Source: JAAYHC01 sp964483175 (GTDB lineage: Bacteria > Bacillota > UBA5301). Taken from it: a stretch of DNA of 34,101 nucleotides. Location: assembly GCA_964483175.1 (NCBI GenBank), contig CAZAAT010000019.1, positions 1 through 34,101 on the forward strand, written 5' to 3'. The first letter of the stretch is position 1. Each line of letters starts with the position of its first letter. Positions 15,547-22,986 of the stretch are shown piece after piece. The position numbers and the translations under genes were made by a program. The notes under the pieces were generated by a model. That model was not told where the DNA came from. It searched no databases and was given only the letters and a program-made list of their open reading frames with translations.

Positions 15547-16282
15547 AATCGCTGCCTTCTTTATTAGCCTGTTGATTTTATTAATCTGGTGGGGATTATC
15601 AACCATCTATCCGCCATTTATTCTACCCTCGCCACCAGTAGTCTTGGCCCGTGCTGCGGATGTCCTCCATAGCGGCTTGCTGATCCGCCATTTTCTGGTG
15701 ACAGCAGGCGAAGCGCTGAGCGGATTTTTTATCGGTGTACTGGCCGCTCTACCGCTCGGCTACCTCATGGCCAAAAAACCATGGCTTGAAAAGGCGTCTG
15801 CACCCTTTATTTCGGCCTCCCAGGCTATCCCGATTATGGCTTTGGCTCCTTTACTGATTATTTGGTTTGGTTTCGGCCCGGCCTCCAAAGTTTTGGTCGC
15901 AGCCTTAGTGACCTTTTTTCCGGTCCTGACCAACATCATCGTCGGGTTACATAGCAGCGAACCACGCGCTTATGAGTTGATGGCGGTACTAGGGGCTAGC
16001 AAGTGGCAGATCTTTAAAAAACTGGAGGTCCCGGCAGCTCTGCCGGTTGTTTTTGCTGGTCTTAGGGTTGGGTTGGCTCTTTCAGTCACTGGAGCCATTG
16101 TCGGCGAATTTACCAGCTCTGATCGGGGTTTAGGTTACCTGGTCAATATGGCCGCTGGGATGATGGATACTCCGCTGATGTTCGTGGCCCTATTTAGTTT
16201 AGCGATCCTAGGTCTGCTATTCTATGCGGCGTTGGACTTGGTCCGACGGATCTTACTACCCTGGTCAATCCGCAAATCATAA
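15539..16282 (+). CDS. ABC transporter permease of the FMN-controlled importer
   Basis: A 247-residue inner membrane permease of the SsuC/TauC/ThiX type with about six helices. The EAA loop that meets the ATPase is LMAVLGASKWQIFKKLEVPA. Other segments are SQAIPIMALAPLLIIWFGFG and GAIVGEFTSSDRGLGYLVN, which are typical of this family. ATG 15539 has a GGAGG site nearby within the end of the ATPase gene; a frame start at 15524 is part of that site. Together with the preceding ATPase and the following binding protein it forms a complete importer under the FMN riboswitch. Confidence 0.9.
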   Translation: MTRIAAFFISLLILLIWWGLSTIYPPFILPSPPVVLARAADVLHSGLLIRHFLVTAGEALSGFFIGVLAALPLGYLMAKKPWLEKASAPFISASQAIPIMALAPLLIIWFGFGPASKVLVAALVTFFPVLTNIIVGLHSSEPRAYELMAVLGASKWQIFKKLEVPAALPVVFAGLRVGLALSVTGAIVGEFTSSDRGLGYLVNMAAGMMDTPLMFVALFSLAILGLLFYAALDLVRRILLPWSIRKS

Positions 16283-16313
16283 CGAAAAAGCGATTATTTT
16301 GGAGGTGTTTGTG

Positions 16314-17297
16314 GTGAAAAAATTTTTTGCAGTTTTTCTCGCCCTGATCTTGACTGTGGCGGCCACCATCAGCTCATTTGGCGCTGAAAAACCTGCTAAA
16401 GTGTGCTTGGTGATGGGTTACATTCCCAACGTGCAATTTGCACCCTGGTATGTTGCCCAAGAGAAAGGCTTCTTTCACGACGAGGGCTTGGATGTCAACA
16501 TGGATTATGGCAAAGTTAATGATGTGATGAGGCTCTTGGCAACGGGTGATGCCGACCTGGCAATCGCCGGGGGCGATGAAGTGATCGTGGCTAGAGGCCA
16601 GGGCATCCCGGTCAGCTATGTAATGGCATTATATGCACGGTTTCCTGCAGCCTTAATCTCGTTAACTGATTCAGGAATTTCTTCCCTTGAACAACTGAAA
16701 GGAAAATCCATTGGCATTCCTGGCTTTTATGGCACGAACTATATAGCGGTCAAGGCCATTTTGGAGGCAACCGGGTTACGAGAACGCGATGTCACAATCA
16801 GGCCAATCGGATATACCCAGGTACAATCGCTAGCCACCGGTCAAGTCGACTCAGTCATTGGGTTTGCAAATAACGAACCAATCCAACTCGAGCAGCAAGG
16901 AGTAGCAATCAACACCATCGCCCTTGACAGTTGCTTTGACTTGGTCGGGCACGGTGTCGTAGTTGGCGAGAACACCATTATCCAGAGGCCAGAGCTGGTG
17001 CAGGCATTCGTCTCCGCCACCCTTAAAGGTATGGAGTGGGCTCTAGCCAACCCGAGAGAGGCCTTCGAAATCTGCAAGAAATACATCCCTGAGCTTGATC
17101 AAGTCAATGAAAAAGCCCAGTACCAAGTGCTGTTGGCCTCCATGGAGTTGTGGGAAAGTGCGGCCACAAAGGCAAACGGTCTGGGCTACTCCGATCCAAA
17201 CGCATGGAAAGAAGCGCAAGAACTGATGGCCAAATGGGGGATTATTCCGAGAATAACTCCGGTCGAAAAACTGGTAACCAACGAATTTTTGCGTTAA
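16314..17297 (+). CDS. ribY: Substrate-binding protein of the FMN-controlled ABC importer
   Basis: A 327-residue periplasmic-type (here extracytoplasmic) binding protein of the NMT1/THI5-SsuA fold. A signal peptide covers residues 1 to about 23 (KKFFAVFLALILTVAATISS then SFGAE). The mature N-terminus GYIPNVQFAPWYVAQEKGFF is close to what I recall for RibY-type riboflavin-binding proteins. No lipobox cysteine is present, so membrane attachment is uncertain. GTG 16314 is eight bases after a GGAGG site; GTG 16311 is the alternative. The stop codon is shared head to head with the convergent trhA stop (TTAA). Symbol is tentative because closely related proteins bind thiamine precursors or sulfonates; the riboswitch decides for a flavin. 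Confidence 0.82.
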   Translation: MKKFFAVFLALILTVAATISSFGAEKPAKVCLVMGYIPNVQFAPWYVAQEKGFFHDEGLDVNMDYGKVNDVMRLLATGDADLAIAGGDEVIVARGQGIPVSYVMALYARFPAALISLTDSGISSLEQLKGKSIGIPGFYGTNYIAVKAILEATGLRERDVTIRPIGYTQVQSLATGQVDSVIGFANNEPIQLEQQGVAINTIALDSCFDLVGHGVVVGENTIIQRPELVQAFVSATLKGMEWALANPREAFEICKKYIPELDQVNEKAQYQVLLASMELWESAATKANGLGYSDPNAWKEAQELMAKWGIIPRITPVEKLVTNEFLR

Positions 17298-17944
17298 CGA
17301 AGATATAATACGTACTGATACATCACCCAGAAATGACAGAAACTGCCCGCTAACACAAAGAGATGAAAGATCTCATGGAATCCGAAGTATTTTCGGCCTT
17401 TTGGCCACTTTAATCCGTAAAGGAGCGCCCCAATGGTGTACATAATGCCGCCGGCTACCAGCCAACCCATCGCACCAACTGGCAAAGAGCGGACTAACGG
17501 TAGAAAGGCTACAACTACAAGCCAGCCCATTGCGGTATAAAAAAGGGTGGAGAGCCAGCGCGGAGCGTTAAACCAGACCCCTTTGAGGATAATTCCGGTA
17601 ACGGCAATTACCCAGATTGCCACGAAGAGGCTCCAACCCCAGCCACCGCGCAGCGGGATCAAGCAAATCGGAGTGTAGGTCCCGGCAATCAAGACAAAAA
17701 TCATCATATGGTCAATGCGTCTGAGCGCCCTTGTCCCCTTCTCCGAGACCGGCAGAAGGTGATACAGGGTGCTCGCCGTATACAGCAAGATCAGGCTGGT
17801 GCCAAAGATGGCAAACGAAACTACATGCCAGGCTGAGGCCTTGGTGGCTGCGTAATAGACCAAGATAATTAATGCTACTATCGATAGCCCTGCCCCTACT
17901 AAGTGCGTTAAACCACTAACCGGATCTCTGAGCCTTATCTTCAT
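17294..17944 (-). CDS. trhA: Hemolysin III / TrhA family membrane protein
   Basis: A 216-residue integral membrane protein of the hemolysin III (YqfA/TrhA, PAQR-like) family with seven helices. The family metal-site residues are visible as DPVSGLTHLVGAG at the N-terminus, STLYHLLPV, RRIDHMMIFVLIAGTYTPIC and the late FGFHEIFHLFVLAGSFCHFW. It is thought to bind zinc and affect membrane lipid homeostasis; haemolysin activity is only reported for a few members. ATG 17944 follows a GGGGGG site; a longer frame to 17959 is unlikely. Its TAA overlaps that of the binding-protein gene, so the two converge without a terminator. Confidence 0.92.
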   Translation of the reverse strand: MKIRLRDPVSGLTHLVGAGLSIVALIILVYYAATKASAWHVVSFAIFGTSLILLYTASTLYHLLPVSEKGTRALRRIDHMMIFVLIAGTYTPICLIPLRGGWGWSLFVAIWVIAVTGIILKGVWFNAPRWLSTLFYTAMGWLVVVAFLPLVRSLPVGAMGWLVAGGIMYTIGALLYGLKWPKGRKYFGFHEIFHLFVLAGSFCHFWVMYQYVLYLR

Positions 17945-18058
17945 GATCGGTCCCCCCATCGTTTAATTCCACTGTACTCCATTTATCGGCAAACATCAAT
18001 TGCCCAGGAATACTCTCCTTTGTTTTAGTCAATCCTTTCAAACGGAGGTGAATTATTA

Positions 18059-18547
18059 ATGCAATTAACCCAAAAGGAAAGAACCCTATTACAAGACGCA
18101 CTCTCCCATGAAAAGGTGTGTATCCAGAAATACCAAAACTATGCCCAACAAACCCAAGACCCCGGGCTCAAGCAACTGCTCAACCAATATGCCAGTCAAG
18201 AACAGCAGCACTATGACACCATTAATCAGATGCTTCAGGGTCAACAGCCGAACATGTCTTCGAGCTCTGGGCAACAGTCCCAGTCCCAGCCCCAGGCCAT
18301 GCAGGGAGTAAGCATGCAGCAACAGCAACGCGGCGTGACGATTCCGAACCAGCAAGATGCCATGATGCTCAACGACCTGTTGATGACTGAGAAATATGTA
18401 TCAAGCGTTTACGATACCGCGATTTTTGAATCGGTGAACTCCACAATCCGTCAAAACCTGCAACATATCCAGAAAGAAGAACAACAACATGGTGAAGGGC
18501 TCTTTAACTACATGCAGCAGCATGGGATGTATAATGTACAGGGATAA
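18059..18547 (+). CDS. CotF-type spore coat protein
   Basis: A 162-residue protein made of two halves around a Gln/Ser-rich linker (residues 62-92, with SSSSGQQSQSQPQ). The first helix pair, SHEKVCIQKYQNYAQQTQDP then YASQEQQHYDTINQML, and the second half, LLMTEKYVSSVYDTAIFES then HIQKEEQQHGEGLFNYMQQ, show the ferritin-like CotF (coat F, DUF-like) pattern with E-x6-Y and EQQH. It is a structural spore coat protein in Bacillota and marks the host as a spore former. ATG has a GGAGGTGA site at nine bases. The gene is monocistronic, followed by a hairpin terminator. Confidence 0.9.
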   Translation: MQLTQKERTLLQDALSHEKVCIQKYQNYAQQTQDPGLKQLLNQYASQEQQHYDTINQMLQGQQPNMSSSSGQQSQSQPQAMQGVSMQQQQRGVTIPNQQDAMMLNDLLMTEKYVSSVYDTAIFESVNSTIRQNLQHIQKEEQQHGEGLFNYMQQHGMYNVQG

Positions 18548-18572
18548 CTAGTCCTCCCGACAAGTCTTTGGT

Positions 18573-18609
18573 GAACGTAGGCAAAATGCGACCATTTTTG
18601 CCTACGTTC
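18573..18609 (+). terminator. Hairpin terminator after the spore coat gene
   Basis: GAACGTAGGCAAAA (18573-18586) pairs perfectly over 14 bases with TTTTGCCTACGTTC (18596-18609), with a nine-base loop. The stem is strong but the following bases (TCTCTTATG) are only moderately T-rich, so it may work as a weak or bidirectional terminator. Confidence 0.65.
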
Positions 18610-18654
18610 TCTTATGATCAATTCGGCTCTCTCCCACAATTAATGCGCCTGGGT

Positions 18655-18660
18655 TATAAT
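18655..18660 (+). promoter_or_regulatory. -10 box of the macro-domain gene
   Basis: A perfect TATAAT lies 31 bases before ATG 18692. A convincing -35 box is not seen. The element overlaps the ATG at 18659, which therefore cannot be the translation start, supporting 18692. Confidence 0.4.
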
Positions 18661-18691
18661 GGTTACTAGATCCGCTTTGGGGGTTTTGGTG

Positions 18692-19258
18692 ATGATTACA
18701 ATCGGAACTAAACAGATAATAATTAAGCAGGGCGATATTACAGTCGAAGCTACCGATGCCATTGTCAACCCAGCCAACTCCGGTCTGCAACATGGCGGTG
18801 GAGCCGCCGCGGCGATTGTCAGGGCCGGTGGAGTAGTGATTCAAGAACAAAGCGACGAACTCATCCGCAAGATCGGTCTGGTCCCCGTCGGCAAAGCTGT
18901 AATTACTGACGCCGGCAGTTTGCCGTGTAAATTTGTTATTCATACCGTTGGACCGAGATGGGGCGAAGGGGATGAACCTGCCAAGCTGCAAAGAGCTGTC
19001 CTCAACAGCCTAGTCCTAGCTGACCTTTATAACTTAAAATCCATCTCACTTCCTGCGATCAGCTCAGGGATTTTCGGCTTTCCCAAGCCAGAGTGCGCCA
19101 AAATCATCATCCAAACCTGCGCCGATTTCCTGCACCAACCTGATATCTCACTGCAACAAGTTGTCCTGTGCAACCATGATGAAGAAACCTACCTTATCTT
19201 TTTGGAGCAGGAACAAGCATATCTAGAAGCCAAAAAACAGCTTCCCAAAACATATTGA
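18692..19258 (+). CDS. Macro-domain protein (ADP-ribose / O-acetyl-ADP-ribose hydrolase family)
   Basis: A 188-residue single macro domain. The nucleotide-binding motifs are IVNPANSGLQHGGGAAAAIV near residues 30-50 and the second loop SLPAISSGIFGFPKPECAKI. The central FVIHTVGPRWGEGDEP is also typical (YmdB/MacroD-like). Such domains bind ADP-ribose and often remove it from proteins, nucleic acids or O-acetyl-ADP-ribose. The start is ATG 18692, eight bases after GGGGG. The stop overlaps the -35 box of the ars promoter. No partner ADP-ribosyltransferase is adjacent, so a metabolic salvage role is as likely as a toxin-related one. Confidence 0.92.
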   Translation: MITIGTKQIIIKQGDITVEATDAIVNPANSGLQHGGGAAAAIVRAGGVVIQEQSDELIRKIGLVPVGKAVITDAGSLPCKFVIHTVGPRWGEGDEPAKLQRAVLNSLVLADLYNLKSISLPAISSGIFGFPKPECAKIIIQTCADFLHQPDISLQQVVLCNHDEETYLIFLEQEQAYLEAKKQLPKTY

Positions 19259-19283
19259 CATCTTTCTATATTCAACATAAAAT
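19255..19283 (+). promoter_or_regulatory. Promoter of the arsenic operon
   Basis: TTGACA (19255-19260) and TAAAAT (19278-19283) are 17 bases apart. The -35 overlaps the stop codon of the macro-domain gene. The AT-rich bases that follow, to about 19310, are where ArsR would normally bind, but no clean palindrome is seen there. Confidence 0.7.
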
Positions 19284-19328
19284 AATTACATAGAGAAGTA
19301 TCAATGTCGCCTGATGAGATAGTGGGAG

Positions 19329-19616
19329 GTGACTGAAATCCAAATCACCCATATCGACTATGTTCCGCTGTTTAAAGCTCTGGCCGATGAGACCCGGCTT
19401 AAAATTATCGAGATGCTATCCTCCGGCGAACTCTGTGCCTGCAATATTCTGGAGCACTTTCAGATTACCCAACCAACCCTTTCCTATCACATGAAAATTC
19501 TATGCGATTCAGGGCTGGTAAACAGTCGTCGCGAGGGGAGTTGGATAAAGTATACTCTTAACTTGGATAATCTCGAGGCTATCCGCGATCTATTTGATAA
19601 GCTAACCCGGAGATGA
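19329..19616 (+). CDS. arsR: ArsR-family arsenic-responsive repressor
   Basis: A 95-residue winged-helix repressor. The domain begins with YVPLFKALADETRLKIIEML. The metalloid-sensing segment is SSGELCACNILEHF, with Cys36 and Cys38 in the ELCxC signature of type 1 ArsR proteins. The recognition helix is ITQPTLSYHMKILCDSGLVN. It should repress the operon until arsenite binds. The start is uncertain. GTG 19329 is the only standard codon in frame after an upstream TAG, but it overlaps the ribosome site GGGAGG; ATC at 19338 lies at ideal distance (eight bases). It is the first gene of arsR-permease-thioredoxin-arsC. Confidence 0.92.
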   Translation: MTEIQITHIDYVPLFKALADETRLKIIEMLSSGELCACNILEHFQITQPTLSYHMKILCDSGLVNSRREGSWIKYTLNLDNLEAIRDLFDKLTRR

Positions 19617-19620
19617 TGCG

Positions 19621-20634
19621 ATGTTCATATTTGGCTGGCTCAATGACCAACTACTCAAAATGGAGTGGCTTTACACTTTAGTTGCGCTATTCGTAGAAAA
19701 TGTCTTCGGCCTTGATCTAACCGAACGGTTAGGCGGCAGTATCCATTTTTTCATTTACGATACAATTAAGATCTTTATCTTGCTATCGGTGCTGATTTTT
19801 GGCATCTCCTATATTCAAAGCTATTTCCCACCGGAACGCACGCGCAAGATTTTAGGACGGTTTAGCGGCATTAAAGCCAATATCTTAGGCGCATTGTTTG
19901 GTACGGTAACCCCGTTCTGTTCATGCTCATCGATACCGTTATTTATTGGCTTCACCAACGCCGGTTTGCCGCTTGGGGTGACTTTTTCCTTCCTGATCTC
20001 CTCACCGCTAGTTGATCTTGCCTCGATCCTGTTGTTGGCAAGCATCTTTAACTGGAAGATTGCTATTGCCTATGTCTTAGTCGGGCTGGTGTTAGCTGTA
20101 ATTGGTGGAACGATCATCAGCAGGTTAAAGCTCGAGAGATATGTAGAGCCTTTTGTCTATAACACCCAACAGGCGGCCGCTGGAGAAGCCGATACCCCGA
20201 CCATGAGCCGACGCCAGCGGATTTCCTTTGCCAAAGAGCAAGTCAGCCAAATTATTCAGAGAGTGTGGCTTTATGTGTTGGTCGGCGTCGGAATCGGTGC
20301 GGCGATCCACAATTGGATTCCGGAAAGCATCATTACGACTATTATCGGAGAAAGAAACCCCTTTTCCGTTGTTCTCGCTACCATAGTCGGTCTGCCAATG
20401 TACGCTGACATCTTCGGAACCTTGCCGATCGCCGAGGCGCTAGTAACCAAAGGTGTTGGCATCGGTACCGTGCTGGCCTTGATGATGGCGGTAACCGCGC
20501 TCTCCCTCCCATCGATTATTCTGCTCAAACGGGTAGTCAAAACCAAATTATTGACTATCTTTGTAGGCATCGTAGCGGTTGGCATTATGATTATGGGCTA
20601 TACATTTAATGCCATTAGCCACTGGTTTATCTAA
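19621..20634 (+). CDS. arsP: ArsP/DUF318-type permease (organoarsenical or arsenite efflux)
   Basis: A 337-residue membrane permease of the DUF318 (ArsP, PF03773) family with about eight helices. The hallmark TPFCSCSSIPLFIGFTNAGL contains Cys100 and Cys102, and SFLISSPLVDLASILLL follows. The second half repeats the theme with IVGLPMYADIFGTLPIAEAL. ArsP exports trivalent organoarsenicals such as methylarsenite and roxarsone(III); close relatives may export arsenite or other thiophilic anions. ATG 19621 is five bases after the arsR stop, with GGAG upstream. Position between ArsR and ArsC ties it to arsenic detoxification. Exact substrate is inferred. Confidence 0.85.
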   Translation: MFIFGWLNDQLLKMEWLYTLVALFVENVFGLDLTERLGGSIHFFIYDTIKIFILLSVLIFGISYIQSYFPPERTRKILGRFSGIKANILGALFGTVTPFCSCSSIPLFIGFTNAGLPLGVTFSFLISSPLVDLASILLLASIFNWKIAIAYVLVGLVLAVIGGTIISRLKLERYVEPFVYNTQQAAAGEADTPTMSRRQRISFAKEQVSQIIQRVWLYVLVGVGIGAAIHNWIPESIITTIIGERNPFSVVLATIVGLPMYADIFGTLPIAEALVTKGVGIGTVLALMMAVTALSLPSIILLKRVVKTKLLTIFVGIVAVGIMIMGYTFNAISHWFI

Positions 20635-20656
20635 CCCTAAACGAGGAGTGAACGAA

Positions 20657-20968
20657 ATGGAGATTAAGGTCTTAGGTTCTGGTTGTGCAAATTGTCAACG
20701 ACTGGCCAAAAATACTGAAGAAGCTGCGCGCGAATTAGGCATTACCAACCATGTTGAGAAGGTAACTGACATCGTCGAAATTATGTCCTATCAAATCATG
20801 GCCACCCCTGCGCTAGTGGTTAATGGTAAAGTCATGTTCTCAGGGCGAGTACCAAACAAGGAAGAAATCAAGAAGTATCTGCAACAGGGAGGTTGTGGTC
20901 CTTCCTGTAATTGCGATGCTGGCCGTGAAACCTCTTGTGGCTGCGACGGAGGTTGCTGCTGTAAATGA
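20657..20968 (+). CDS. Small thioredoxin-like protein with cysteine-rich tail
   Basis: A 103-residue protein with a redox-active thioredoxin-like domain of the MTH895 type (about 76 residues). The active site is GSGCANCQRLAKNTEE (Cys10-x-x-Cys13) and the cis-Pro is in IMATPALVVNGKVMFSG. It carries an unusual tail, residues 79-103, with eight cysteines (GCGPSCNC... then SCGCDGGCCC), which looks like a metal or metalloid binding module. Placed between the arsenic permease and arsenate reductase, it may supply electrons to ArsC or hand arsenite to the permease. Homologues commonly occur beside such permeases. ATG 20657 is preceded by GGAG; TGA overlaps the arsC ATG. Confidence 0.88.
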   Translation: MEIKVLGSGCANCQRLAKNTEEAARELGITNHVEKVTDIVEIMSYQIMATPALVVNGKVMFSGRVPNKEEIKKYLQQGGCGPSCNCDAGRETSCGCDGGCCCK

Positions 20969-21387
20969 AACCAGTGCAAATCATGTTTTTATGTACCGGT
21001 AACTCTTGCCGCAGCCAAATAGCTGAGGGCATTGCCAAGCATTTATCTGAGAATAAGGTAAAAGTTTATAGCGCGGGAACCGAAACTCATGGCCTCAATC
21101 CGCGCGCTGTGGAAACACTGCAAGAAATCGGAATCGATATTTCCAGCCAAAGATCTGAATTGATCAATCCTCAGCTATTGGCCCAGATGGATTACGTTAT
21201 CACCCTCTGCGGCGATGCCGCTGAACGCTGCCCTCAAATCTCGCCAGAAGCACAGCACTTACACTGGGGCTTTCCTGACCCAGCCCAGGCAACCGGAAGT
21301 CCTGAGGGTATTGCTGCTGCCTTTCGCAAAGCGCGTGATGATATTTACAAACAAGTGGAAGAGTTTTTGGCCAATTTACCGGTCTAA
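20965..21387 (+). CDS. arsC: Arsenate reductase, thioredoxin-coupled (low-molecular-weight phosphatase fold)
   Basis: A 140-residue cytoplasmic arsenate reductase. The phosphatase-like loop is FLCTGNSCRSQIAEGIAKHL (Cys10-x5-Arg16), and the two further redox cysteines are Cys82 and Cys89 in VITLCGDAAERCP, giving the three-cysteine relay of the Bacillus/Staphylococcus type ArsC. It turns arsenate to arsenite using thioredoxin, and the small redox protein upstream may be its partner. Length equals the usual 130-140. ATG overlaps the upstream TGA. It is the last gene of the operon, ending in a four-base overlap with the convergent YSC84 gene. Confidence 0.95.
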   Translation: MKPVQIMFLCTGNSCRSQIAEGIAKHLSENKVKVYSAGTETHGLNPRAVETLQEIGIDISSQRSELINPQLLAQMDYVITLCGDAAERCPQISPEAQHLHWGFPDPAQATGSPEGIAAAFRKARDDIYKQVEEFLANLPV

Positions 21388-22052
21388 TCAGCCAGCTTCG
21401 CCAGATTATTCAGCTCCGCGACCAGACCCTTAATCCGAGAGTCGGTCGCTTTCTTTTTCAACATTTGCTCCACCGTCAACTCAGAACCCCAATAATCAAC
21501 ATTGGCACCCTTGGCTGCTTCGATAACCGAGCCTTCCAAGGACATCCCGGCGAAAGCACCCCTACTCATGGAATAGCTGTAAATCTCGGCCTTAAAGTCG
21601 GTATCTGTGGCTGCCCCAGCCTGTCTGCCAATTGGCCCAGCCGCAACACCAACCTCTCCACCGAGAGTCACTTTGTCACCCGTAAAGCCCTGCATCCCAC
21701 GCTCATTATTAATTACCATGACCAAAGCAGTAGATTGTACTCCGACCTGAAGGCCGTACGATACTCCCTTTATCGATACGAAGTAAGGGCCATACCAGTT
21801 GCCATTATCCCGTCTTAATACCAAGCCCTCGCCATAGCGTCCGCCAAGGACCAGACCAGCCTTTAGGACTGAGGGAAAGATGGCTACACCCTTGGCCTGC
21901 TTAACCAAGGCAGCCATAGCCCCGACATCATACTGAGCGGTCATTTCCTCCAGAACCAAAATAGACTCATCGATGATTTCGGTTGGAGTTTTGGCTACTG
22001 CAACAGTGGCAAATACGACAATGAATATTAAGGTAAAAAGTACTCGTTTAAT
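21384..22052 (-). CDS. SYLF/YSC84 lipid-binding domain protein with probable ATT start
   Basis: A 222-residue exported protein of the SYLF (YSC84/DUF500) family, a lipid-binding fold. The domain runs from KQAKGVAIFPSVLKAGLVLG through GRYGEGLVLRRDNGNW, ALVMVINNERG and the segment GEVGVAAGPIGRQAGAATD, to SYSMSRGAFAGMSLEGSVIE. The frame opened by standard codons begins only at TTG 21959, inside the mature protein. Upstream in the same frame is a textbook signal peptide (KRVLFTLIFIVVFATVAVA, ending AKTP), preceded by GGGGAGGG and an ATT codon at 22052 at eight bases. The next upstream codons contain TAA but no ATG, GTG or TTG, so translation must start at ATT or the base is an error. Role: probably envelope-associated; partner unknown. 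Confidence 0.82.
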   Translation of the reverse strand: MKRVLFTLIFIVVFATVAVAKTPTEIIDESILVLEEMTAQYDVGAMAALVKQAKGVAIFPSVLKAGLVLGGRYGEGLVLRRDNGNWYGPYFVSIKGVSYGLQVGVQSTALVMVINNERGMQGFTGDKVTLGGEVGVAAGPIGRQAGAATDTDFKAEIYSYSMSRGAFAGMSLEGSVIEAAKGANVDYWGSELTVEQMLKKKATDSRIKGLVAELNNLAKLAD

Positions 22053-22314
22053 TGTTAAACCCTCCCCGTTAGCTTACTAATATTGAAGTTATTCCAGGCA
22101 AAGTTCTGGTAGTCCTTTAGCCGACAGTGTACGACGGGTTGTGGTTTAACACTCTGTCTTTAACCACCAAGACCGAAGACGGAGCATCTGCATATTTCAA
22201 AAATAAGCTGTCATGACCAACACATAAACCGATTAATAAAAGGTATCACCGTCAATCAGTAAAAGTGTTTTATGGGGTACAATATACCTGATAACTATTC
22301 CTGGAGGTTGGCAG
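22053..22314. other. Intergenic region, 262 bases, no gene seen
   Basis: It separates the divergent YSC84 and lipoprotein genes. I see only short inverted repeats, for example GTGGTT ... AACCAC, and a possible -10 TACAAT at 22278-22283 before the lipoprotein gene. The start-proximal GGAGG at 22304-22308 belongs to the lipoprotein. No ORF with a ribosome site was found on either strand. Confidence 0.5.
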
Positions 22315-22914
22315 ATGGTTCGAGGTCTAACAGGATCAGCTCTGATCATAGTAATTCTATCACTAGTAATTGCAGGTTGTTCATGGTGGAATTCAAATCC
22401 CACCATCGGCAGTCCGGAGGATTTCTTTCCGATTACGGCTGGGAGCTATTGGAACTATTTGGGTGAAGGTAACGAGTATGCCTCTTTTCTCCGGGAAGCA
22501 GTGCGAACCAGTGGCAATCGTAGCCAGTTTAAGGAGAACAATGGCGGGACAATTTCCGCCTCGGTCTACGAAGTTACTCAAGATGCCGTCACTCGGATTC
22601 ACTTTCAGGGGGAAACCTATGAAGATGTAAATCTGCTAGATATCAAGTCAACGGAATCAACAATTATTCTCAAAGCTCCGCTCAAGGTGGGCACCAAGTG
22701 GGGACCGTCTGATCAGGCTCGAGAAATCATTAGCGTGACCGAGACCGTCGACACACCAATCGGTCAATTCCAAGATTGCATCGCTGTTAAGGTTACCTTC
22801 CCACATTCGACTATAATCGAATACTTCAAAAAGTCGGTCGGAATGGTCAAGCGGGAGTTCGAATCAGAAGGATTTACCGTAACTTCTACACTGCAAGAAT
22901 ATAAGGTTGATTAG
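22315..22914 (+). CDS. Predicted lipoprotein, unknown function
   Basis: A 199-residue exported protein. The N-terminus has a hydrophobic signal (IIVILSLVIAGC) with an LVIAGC lipobox, so it should be lipid-anchored at the first Cys (Cys22) and exposed outside the membrane. The mature part begins near EDFFPITAGSYWNYLGEGNE, a segment common at the start of secreted beta-rich proteins of clostridia, and has no catalytic motif I can name. ATG 22315 is preceded by GGAGG. It precedes the SAM-I riboswitch but is probably not in that operon, because the riboswitch has its own promoter. I do not recognise a specific family. Confidence 0.7.
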   Translation: MVRGLTGSALIIVILSLVIAGCSWWNSNPTIGSPEDFFPITAGSYWNYLGEGNEYASFLREAVRTSGNRSQFKENNGGTISASVYEVTQDAVTRIHFQGETYEDVNLLDIKSTESTIILKAPLKVGTKWGPSDQAREIISVTETVDTPIGQFQDCIAVKVTFPHSTIIEYFKKSVGMVKREFESEGFTVTSTLQEYKVD

Positions 22915-22935
22915 TTGGATTTTTCCAATAAATTG

Positions 22936-22964
22936 TTGACTCCTCTGGCAACGCGTAGTAAAAT
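22936..22964 (+). promoter_or_regulatory. Promoter of the SAM-riboswitch operon
   Basis: TTGACT (22936-22941) and TAAAAT (22959-22964) are separated by 17 bases. Transcription would begin about 16-20 bases before the aptamer. The -10 sequence is identical to that of the arsenic operon. Confidence 0.7.
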
Positions 22965-22986
22965 CGGTTCTAACAACTTAAAATTT

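Noticed and set aside
14779..17297. Thiamine-precursor (ThiXYZ) or sulfonate importer identity
   Set aside because: Sequence families are shared, but a clear FMN riboswitch and not a TPP element precedes the operon, favouring a flavin cargo.
18692..19258. Macro-domain gene as part of a DarTG-like toxin-antitoxin pair
   Set aside because: No DNA ADP-ribosyltransferase gene lies next to it; neighbours are a spore coat gene and the arsenic operon.
768..22052. General reassignment of TAG to an amino acid
   Set aside because: TAG is the terminal codon of 13 of the 39 genes whose stop I could read, including YczE, RlmL and YSC84, where family lengths agree with stopping. Only local read-through remains possible.
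22053..22314. Structured regulatory RNA in the gap before the lipoprotein gene
   Set aside because: Short inverted repeats exist, but no known riboswitch or T-box consensus could be matched and no terminator follows.
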